Origin: JAFECT01 sp964432415
GTDB lineage: Bacteria > Pseudomonadota > Alphaproteobacteria > Caulobacterales > Caulobacteraceae
Direction: 5' to 3'
Length of the DNA stretch: 64,000 bases
Assembly (NCBI GenBank): GCA_964432415.1
Contig: CAYSNW010000010.1
Location: 25,975-89,974 of the forward strand
Below, piece by piece: positions 58,693-64,000 of this stretch (positions are counted from its first letter, which is position 1; each line of letters begins with the position of its first letter). The notes below the pieces were generated by a model. That model was not told where the DNA came from. It searched no databases and saw nothing but the letters and a program-made list of their open reading frames with translations. A program made the position numbers and the translations under genes.

Positions 58693-59481
58693 CTAGTCCT
58701 TGGGTTTGTGCTCGCGGAAGCCGTCGCCCCACATATCGGTCTTGTCGGTAGAGGTTTGGACCACATTGCCATCGCTGTCGTGGCGATCCGTACGCTCGTC
58801 CCCCCACATGTCGCGCTTTTCGACGGACGTCCCGATCACTTCGCCGTCGGGATTCTCGTGACGAACCGAAGGGTCTCCCCACATGTCGCGCTGCGCCGTC
58901 GACGTTTCGACGAGATTGCCGTCGGCGTCGCGGGTCTCAACCCGCCGGTCCCCCCACATGTTCTGTTTTTCGTGCGAACGGCTGACCACCTTGCCGTCCG
59001 CGTCCCGCGTCTCGACATAGGGATCACCCCACATGTCCTTCTTTTGGCGCGAACGGGTGGGCCTGCTGGGGCGATGGCTGGACGTGTCGTTGCTTGAGGC
59101 GGCGCCGCCCAGGGCATTGACCAGGACGACCATGGCGATGGTGAAGATTGCGATGGCCGCCACCACGGCGAAGGCGACATAGGCCGCCGCCAGCACAAGG
59201 TAGAGCACATAGGCCCACAGCCCGGCGCGCCAGCCTGCGCGCGTCGTCGCCGGCTCGATGCCGGCGGTCCAGGTGTCGAGCTTGTGGAACGACCAGAGAA
59301 AGAACTGGGGAAGGGTGGCAAGGAACAGCCCCTTGCTCGCCTTGCGATGCTGATAGGCGCGCTCCAGCCAGTCGCTGAAGCCGTTGACGGCGTAGGTCGT
59401 TGGTTCGTGCTTTGAAAAGCCCACAATCGCGCCCGCGATGGCGGGCGCGAGCAACAGAGCCCAGGCCACTATCGAATTCAT
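58693..59481 (-). CDS. Membrane protein with 25-residue MWGD tandem repeats
   Basis: 262 residues from an ATG after GGGGAA; a longer start adds eight. N-terminal hydrophobic helix and a second region (YVLYLVLAAAYVAFAVVAAI and on), then a C-terminal array of four full and one partial 25-residue repeats. Each opens with DMWGD or NMWGD, then a variable VETRDADG-like middle and ends before the next KRD/KKD. Hydrophilic, repeat-rich tails like this often mediate binding. No family recognised. Confidence 0.7.
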   Translation of the reverse strand: MNSIVAWALLLAPAIAGAIVGFSKHEPTTYAVNGFSDWLERAYQHRKASKGLFLATLPQFFLWSFHKLDTWTAGIEPATTRAGWRAGLWAYVLYLVLAAAYVAFAVVAAIAIFTIAMVVLVNALGGAASSNDTSSHRPSRPTRSRQKKDMWGDPYVETRDADGKVVSRSHEKQNMWGDRRVETRDADGNLVETSTAQRDMWGDPSVRHENPDGEVIGTSVEKRDMWGDERTDRHDSDGNVVQTSTDKTDMWGDGFREHKPKD

Positions 59482-59739
59482 CCGATTCCCCGCTGCCTTG
59501 ACCATGCCGGGGGGCTCTGCCGCCGGTGTGGTGACGCTTCACGGCCATTCGCCGTCCGCAATACTGTTCGGAGACTGTCTACCGGGTCCGCGCGCGACCG
59601 TTTCCATAGGTTGTATTAGTATTTGATGCCCGTCAACCGGACAGGTCCGAGCAGAACTGACCGGCGCCGCACTCCCCCTCATCGGATAACGCTGTTAGAT
59701 TTCGCCCCACGGGAGAATTCGTCTCGCGAGGAGAGCACC

Positions 59740-60369
59740 ATGAGCAGCGTACCGTCGTTCGTCGCGCCATCGCTCGTTGCGCGCGTCAAGGCCATCCTGT
59801 TGACCCCCACCGCCGAATGGGCCCGCATCGACGGCGAGGCGGCGACCGTCCAGAGTCTCTACCGAAGTTACGCCCTGCTGCTGGCAGCCATTCCCGCGGT
59901 CTGCAAGATGATCGGCTCCATGGTCTTCGGGATGGTGGTCCCGGGGCTGGGCTACGTCATCCGCACCTCGCCGGTGGAGGCCGTCGTCGGGGCCGTCGTG
60001 GGCTATGTGGTGGGCCTGGTCGCGATCGCGGGCGTCGCCTGGCTGACCAACATCCTGGCGCCCAGTTTCGGCGGCCAGAAGAATACGGTCGGGGCCTTCA
60101 AGGTGGTGATCTACAGCTGCACCCCCGCCTGGCTGACGGGCGTCGTCCTGCTGCTTCCCATGGCGTTCTGGCCCCTGAGTCTCGTGGGCCTCTACGGCCT
60201 GTTTCTCTACTACAAGGGCGTGCAGGCGGTGATGAAGTCGCCGCCGGACAAGGCCCTGGTCTACACCGCCGTGGCCTTCCTGATCCTGGTGGTGCTGAGC
60301 TGGGTCGTCATGCTGACGATCATGCCGATGTTCGCCTTCGGTCCGGCGCTCTCGGCCTACGGCGGTTGA
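59740..60369 (+). CDS. Yip1 family membrane protein
   Basis: 209 residues after GCGAGGAGAG. The pattern LVARVKAILLTPTAEWARID is the entry signature of bacterial Yip1-domain proteins, followed by about five membrane segments (YALLLAAIPAVCKMIGSMVF; VVGAVVGYVVGLVAIAGVAW; LTGVVLLLPMAFWPLSLVGL; VAFLILVVLSWVVMLTI). Function in bacteria unknown. The 258-base gap before it shows no clear promoter. Confidence 0.82.
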   Translation: MSSVPSFVAPSLVARVKAILLTPTAEWARIDGEAATVQSLYRSYALLLAAIPAVCKMIGSMVFGMVVPGLGYVIRTSPVEAVVGAVVGYVVGLVAIAGVAWLTNILAPSFGGQKNTVGAFKVVIYSCTPAWLTGVVLLLPMAFWPLSLVGLYGLFLYYKGVQAVMKSPPDKALVYTAVAFLILVVLSWVVMLTIMPMFAFGPALSAYGG

Positions 60370-60376
60370 GGCTTTT

Positions 60377-60397
60377 GGGGCGGGCCAGGCCCGCCCC
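60377..60397. terminator. GC-rich hairpin between convergent genes
   Basis: GGGGCGGGCC-A-GGCCCGCCCC is a perfect palindrome between the convergent Yip1-like and PadR genes. No U-tract is present on either strand, so termination is uncertain. Confidence 0.35.
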
Positions 60398-60405
60398 GTC
60401 CGGAC

Positions 60406-60978
60406 CTAGAGCCGCTCGATCCGGCGCGCCGCCTCGTCGATGATCTCGGCGACGTCGAACAGGGTCTGCTGATCCTGCGACGCGCTCAGGCGGTTGCGCA
60501 GGACGGCGGCCAGGTTCTGCATGGAGCGGCTGACCGGGCCGGCCGAGGTGCGGCTGGCCTCCGATCCGACCTCGGCGATGCGCGCCATCGCGGCGTCCGC
60601 CTCGGCGCGATGCTCGTCCAGGTGCGCGCGGCCCGCCTCGGTGATGGCGTAGAGCCGCTTGGAGCCCTCCGAAGGCGTCTCCTCGATCAGGCCCATATCC
60701 TCGAGCAGGGCCAGGGTGGGGTAGACCACCCCGGGACTGGGCGCGTAGGCGCCGCCGGTCTTTTCTTCCAGCTCCCGGATGAAGTCGTAGCCGTGGCGCG
60801 GCTCGGTTTCGAGCAGGGCCAGCAGCACAAGGCGCAGCTCGCCCGAGCCGAACATGCGCCGGCGGCCGCGCTCGTGGCCGTCCCGGCCGCGTCCGCCGAA
60901 ACCGCGTGAATGGGGACCGTGCATCCTGTGCCGGCCGTGGTGGTGATCGCCGCAGCGATGGGTGTGTGTATGTCTCAT
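60406..60978 (-). CDS. PadR family regulator with His-rich N-terminus
   Basis: 190 residues from the ATG of RHTHTHRCGDHHHGRHRM. The first 40 residues are His/Arg/Gly-rich. Then comes a PadR winged HTH: LRLVLLALLETEPRHGYDFI, SPGVVYPTLALLEDMGL, SEGSKRLYAITEAGRAHL. The C-terminal helices dimerise. The promoter/operator lies directly upstream with no room for a Shine-Dalgarno sequence, so leaderless initiation is implied; autorepression is likely. The His-rich end might sense metal. Confidence 0.83.
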   Translation of the reverse strand: MRHTHTHRCGDHHHGRHRMHGPHSRGFGGRGRDGHERGRRRMFGSGELRLVLLALLETEPRHGYDFIRELEEKTGGAYAPSPGVVYPTLALLEDMGLIEETPSEGSKRLYAITEAGRAHLDEHRAEADAAMARIAEVGSEASRTSAGPVSRSMQNLAAVLRNRLSASQDQQTLFDVAEIIDEAARRIERL

Positions 60979-60985
60979 ACGTGTC

Positions 60986-61013
60986 AAGATATATCTTAGA
61001 TACTCAATGTCAA
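60986..61013 (-). promoter_or_regulatory. PadR promoter/operator, leaderless configuration
   Basis: On the minus strand TTGACA, 16 bases, TATCTT. The perfect 12-base palindrome AAGATATATCTT (60986-60997) covers the -10. The PadR ATG starts eight bases past the -10, so transcription should begin at the start codon. Confidence 0.65.
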
Positions 61014-61033
61014 GCACCTCGATCAGGCCTGAC

Positions 61034-62128
61034 TCAATCCTCGTGGATGCGCTCCACCCGGGGCGCGATGCGGGTCAGCAGTTCGTAGGCCACCGAACCG
61101 TCGGCGCGGGCGGCGTCGTCGAGCTTCAGATGCTCGCCGAACAACTCCACCCACTGCCCGGGCTCGGCGGTCTCGCAGCCGGTGACGTCCAGCGCCGCCA
61201 GGTCCATCGACACCCGCCCGAGAAAGGGTCGTACCGCCCCCTCGAACCAGGCTCCGCCGCCGGGGAAGGCCGAGCGCGGCAAGCCATCGGCATAGCCCGC
61301 GCCGATCACCGCCACCCGGGTCGCCCGCTCCGCCGTCCAGGTGGCGCCATAGCCGACGCTCTCGCCCGCGGGCACGTCACGCACCTGCAGGATTCTGGCC
61401 TCGAAGGACCCCACCGCCGCGATGCGCGGATCGGGCGCCTCGGTGGGGCCGCCGCCGTAGAGCGCGATGCCCGGGCGCACCAGATCGAAGGCGTAGTCGG
61501 GGCCCAGGAAACAGCCGCCGGAATTGGCCAGGCTCGCCCGCACGCCGGGGAAGCTCTTGGTCAGCTCGCGAAAGCGCGCAGCCTGGCGCGCGTTCATCGG
61601 ATGCTCCGGCGTGATGGCGCAGGCGAGGTGACTCATCACCAGCTTCAGGTCGAGCGCGGCCAGGGCCCCGGTCTCGACCAGGGCCAGAGCCTCCTCGGGC
61701 CGCACGCCCAGCCGGTTCATGCCGGTGTCGACGTGCAGCGCGGCCGGCTTGTAGCCCGTGGCGTTAGAGAAGCCTGTGAAAACATCAATCTGGGCTGTGC
61801 TGCTCAGAACGGGGGTCAGGTCGGAATGCGCCAGCCGCTCGCCGTCCGACGGGTCCGAACAGCCGTCGAGCACATAGATCGCCGCCTCCCGCTCGGGCCC
61901 GAGCGTGCGCCGGAGCGCCTCGCCTCCGGCCAGCCGCGCGGTGAAGAAGCTGCGCGCGCCCTCGTCCCACAGGCGTCGGGCGACCGCCGCGGCGCCCAGG
62001 CCGTAGCCGTCGGCCTTGACCACGGGCGCGACGTCCGCCGGCCCGGTCAGGCCCTGCACGGTGCGATAGTTGGCGGCGAGCGCGCTCAGGTCGACGCGGA
62101 GCCGGCTGACGGAACGGGGAGGGGACAT
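61034..62128 (-). CDS. alr: Alanine racemase
   Basis: 364 residues; interconverts L- and D-alanine for peptidoglycan. PLP lysine in PVVKADGYGLGA; the second catalytic Tyr lies in the C-terminal half (VGYGATWTAERATRVAV region), with GAGYADGLPR and FLGRVSMDLAALDVT following as usual. Fold-type III barrel then beta domain. Monocistronic here; the PadR operator lies just past its 3' end. Confidence 0.93.
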   Translation of the reverse strand: MSPPRSVSRLRVDLSALAANYRTVQGLTGPADVAPVVKADGYGLGAAAVARRLWDEGARSFFTARLAGGEALRRTLGPEREAAIYVLDGCSDPSDGERLAHSDLTPVLSSTAQIDVFTGFSNATGYKPAALHVDTGMNRLGVRPEEALALVETGALAALDLKLVMSHLACAITPEHPMNARQAARFRELTKSFPGVRASLANSGGCFLGPDYAFDLVRPGIALYGGGPTEAPDPRIAAVGSFEARILQVRDVPAGESVGYGATWTAERATRVAVIGAGYADGLPRSAFPGGGAWFEGAVRPFLGRVSMDLAALDVTGCETAEPGQWVELFGEHLKLDDAARADGSVAYELLTRIAPRVERIHED

Positions 62129-62179
62129 TTGGTGAAGCGCCTAGGTCCCGGCGCGGGGGGCGTCAACCCGGCTGTGGGG

Positions 62180-63460
62180 TTATTCCTGCGGCAGCGGCGT
62201 CTCTTCGGCGCGCGCGGCGGCGGGGCCAAGGCGCAGTTCGCGTTCCAGCACGGTCATGTCCAGCGCCTTCTCCCAGCGCGCCACCACCAGGGTGGCGACG
62301 CCATTGCCGACCAGGTTGGTCAGGGCCCGGCACTCGCTCATGAAGCGGTCGACCCCGATGACCAGGGCCATGGAGGCCACCGGAATGTCGGGCACGACCG
62401 CGAGGGTCGCGGCGAGGGTGATGAAGCCGGCGCCGGTCACCCCGCTCGCGCCCTTCGAGGTCAGCATCGCCACCCCCAGGATCGCCAGCTGCTGGCCCAT
62501 GCCCAGGTGGATGTTCAGGGCCTGGGCCAGGAACAGGGTGGCGAGCGTCATGTAGATGTTGGTGCCGTCGAGGTTGAAGCTGTAGCCGGTGGGGATCACC
62601 AGCCCGACCACCGAGCGCTCGGCGCCGAGCCGGTTCAGCTTCTCCATCATCTGCGGCAGCACCGCCTCCGACGATGAGGTGCCGAGTACGATCAGCAACT
62701 CCTCGCGGATGTAGGCGACGAAGCGGAAGATCGAGAACCCGGCCCACCAGGCGATCAGGCCCAGCACCGCCACCACGAACAGGATCGAGGTCAGGTAGAA
62801 GGTCCCCACCAGCGCCCCCAGGTGGACCAGCACCCCCACCCCGTACTTGCCCACGGTGAAGGCCATGGCGCCGAAGGCGCCCAGGGGCGAGGCCTTGATG
62901 ACGATGTGGATGATGGCGAAGAACAGCCGCCCCGCCTTCTCGATTCCCCCCTCGATCTCGTGGCCGAGGGTCCCCAGCCGCGCCAGGGCGAAACCGGTCA
63001 GGATGGCGATCAGCAGCACCGGCAGCAGATCGCCCTTGGCCAGGGCCCCGAAGAAGGTGTCGGGGATGATGTTCAGGAAATAGTCGACCACCGACTGGTG
63101 TTTGGCCTTGTCGACGAAGTCGGCCACCGCCTTGGCGTCCTCCTGCACCGTGACGCCGCGCCCGGGCTGGACCAGGTTGCCGACCAGAAGGCCCAGGCCC
63201 AGCGCAAAGGTCGAGACCACCTCGAAATAGAGCAGGGCCTTGCCGCCCACGCGCCCGAAGGATTTCAGGTCGCGCATGTGCGCGATACCGCCGGCCACGG
63301 TGCAGAAGATCACCGGCGCGATCACCAGCTTGACCAGCTTGACGAAGCCGTCGCCCAGCGGCTTGAGGCTCGCGCCGAAGTCGGGCCAGGCCAGTCCGAC
63401 CACGACCCCCAGCGCCACCCCGATCAGGACCTGGACGTAGAGCAGCTTCAGATAGCGCAT
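62180..63460 (-). CDS. dctA: C4-dicarboxylate:cation symporter DctA
   Basis: 426 residues. Glutamate/dicarboxylate symporter family: YLKLLYVQVLIGVALGVVVG, FVKLVKLVIAPVIFCTVAGG, re-entrant loop LGTSSSEAVLPQMMEKL (serine-rich HP1) and FNLDGTNIYMTLATLFLAQA, then GAGFITLAATL. Imports succinate, fumarate and malate with protons or sodium. No DctB/DctD pair is in the window. Confidence 0.92.
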   Translation of the reverse strand: MRYLKLLYVQVLIGVALGVVVGLAWPDFGASLKPLGDGFVKLVKLVIAPVIFCTVAGGIAHMRDLKSFGRVGGKALLYFEVVSTFALGLGLLVGNLVQPGRGVTVQEDAKAVADFVDKAKHQSVVDYFLNIIPDTFFGALAKGDLLPVLLIAILTGFALARLGTLGHEIEGGIEKAGRLFFAIIHIVIKASPLGAFGAMAFTVGKYGVGVLVHLGALVGTFYLTSILFVVAVLGLIAWWAGFSIFRFVAYIREELLIVLGTSSSEAVLPQMMEKLNRLGAERSVVGLVIPTGYSFNLDGTNIYMTLATLFLAQALNIHLGMGQQLAILGVAMLTSKGASGVTGAGFITLAATLAVVPDIPVASMALVIGVDRFMSECRALTNLVGNGVATLVVARWEKALDMTVLERELRLGPAAARAEETPLPQE

Positions 63461-63574
63461 GGCGGCGGTCCTTCCCGCGAGTCGGGGGCGATGATGCGGG
63501 GGGCGGGGAGCGGGGGCAACGCCTCGCGGCGGTCGGGGCCGCTGCCGCCAAGCTCCTCACATTCGCGTGGTCTC

Positions 63575-63600
63575 GGAACGCCCTTCAGGCGGCGCCGGTT
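63575..63600 (+). promoter_or_regulatory. EcfG/SigT-type general-stress promoter
   Basis: GGAAC, 17 bases, GGTT matches the alphaproteobacterial EcfG consensus (GGAAC-N16/17-CGTT) in all but one base. It lies about 55 bases upstream of the stress-protein start codon. Confidence 0.6.
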
Positions 63601-63655
63601 ACCCCCCTCGACGCCGGGCAGTCCGCCCGCGCCCTCCCAATATGACGAGGCTTCC

Positions 63656-64000
63656 ATGACCAAGACCATCACCGGCCTGTACGACACCTATGAAGCGGCC
63701 GAAGCCGCCGTGCGCGACCTGGAGTCCCTGGGGATCTCGTCCCACGACATTTCCATCGTCGCCAACCGCGGCGAGAAGCACGCCGTGGCCGCTGAGGGCC
63801 GCAGCTTCGACGGTCACGCCACCAGGGCCGGCGAGGACGTGGCCCATGGCGCCGAAACGGGCGCGGTCGTGGGCGGTGTCGGCGGCCTGCTGGCCGGCCT
63901 CGGCCTGATCGCCATCCCGGGCATCGGCCCGGTGGTCGCCGCCGGCTGGCTCATCTCCACCGCGGTCGGCGCGCTCGCGGGCGCGGCGGTCGGCGGCGCG
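63656..64000 (+). CDS. General stress protein (YflT/GSP17M-like), 5' part
   Basis: 115 codons are present; the gene runs off the window end. The N-terminal domain (TKTITGLYDTYEAAEAAVRD, GISSHDISIVANRG) matches the heat-induced YflT/general-stress-17M type, followed by Gly/Ala-rich membrane-like segments (GAVVGGVGGLLAGLGLIAI; VVAAGWLISTAVGALAGAAV). An EcfG-like promoter upstream fits a stress role. Confidence 0.8.
   Translation, partial: MTKTITGLYDTYEAAEAAVRDLESLGISSHDISIVANRGEKHAVAAEGRSFDGHATRAGEDVAHGAETGAVVGGVGGLLAGLGLIAIPGIGPVVAAGWLISTAVGALAGAAVGGA

Noticed and set aside
58708..59060. CRISPR-like periodic repeat
   Set aside because: The 75-base period is protein-coding repeat DNA (25 residues) with divergent units and no identical repeats or spacers.

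Overview
The window is GC-rich, gene-dense DNA of an alphaproteobacterium. The block guaB / MAPEG protein / rsmB / guaA, the der-bamB-panB neighbourhood, the radA-cvpA-purF run and the many ECF sigma factors point to the Caulobacterales (Caulobacter/Phenylobacterium-like); this is inference from gene content. No rRNA, tRNA, CRISPR array, transposase or integrase was seen. Neighbouring genes often overlap by ATGA or GTGA, and five convergent pairs share one CTAG as the stop codon on both strands.

Layout. 1-6.8 kb: end of an S9 peptidase, a membrane HEAT-like protein, rlmE, and exported proteins including an amidohydrolase. 7-12 kb: guaB, a MAPEG protein, rsmB (with a palindromic repeat inserted in frame) and guaA. 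12-18.2 kb: a compact locus of three minus-strand operons (secreted protein-GFA-PLP enzyme-RidA; exported methyltransferase-like protein-GNAT; RidA-secreted NTF2-like protein) next to a LysR regulator. Each operon is preceded by a copy of the same ~50-bp promoter/operator block. 18.3-23.2 kb: two convergent DGPF-ECF42 sigma modules, each behind a TGTCGA-N17-CGWC promoter, flanking an AT-richer gene with a nuclease-like D...QxK signature. 23.2-29.4 kb: two LysR regulators, an ArsR-SRPBCC operon, an aldo/keto reductase and hypothetical proteins. 29.4-35.7 kb: a repeat-filled gap, then a minus-strand run of a YtrA-type GntR regulator, an ABC exporter and five small membrane proteins, three of them tandem paralogues. 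35.8-41.5 kb: housekeeping and accessory enzymes.

41.5-44.9 kb holds the most striking gene, a three-part fusion of an AbiEi-like antitoxin region, a HipA-type Ser/Thr kinase and a 2H phosphoesterase (ThpR/LigT-like), translationally coupled to an AraC-type regulator. 45-49.5 kb: small exported proteins, a transglutaminase, and two tandem ECF sigma modules, each flanked by small membrane proteins. 49.5-58.6 kb: panB, a BamB-linked TPR protein, bamB, der, an SDR, purF, cvpA and radA. 58.7-64 kb: a membrane protein with a 25-residue MWGD repeat, a Yip1-like protein, a His-rich PadR regulator behind a leaderless-looking promoter, alr, dctA, and the start of a general-stress protein behind an EcfG-like promoter.

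The main candidates for undescribed biology are the HipA-2H fusion, the LysR locus with three repeated operators, the in-frame palindromic insertion in rsmB, and the YtrA/ABC/tandem membrane-protein operon. All family names come from reading motifs, not from database searches.
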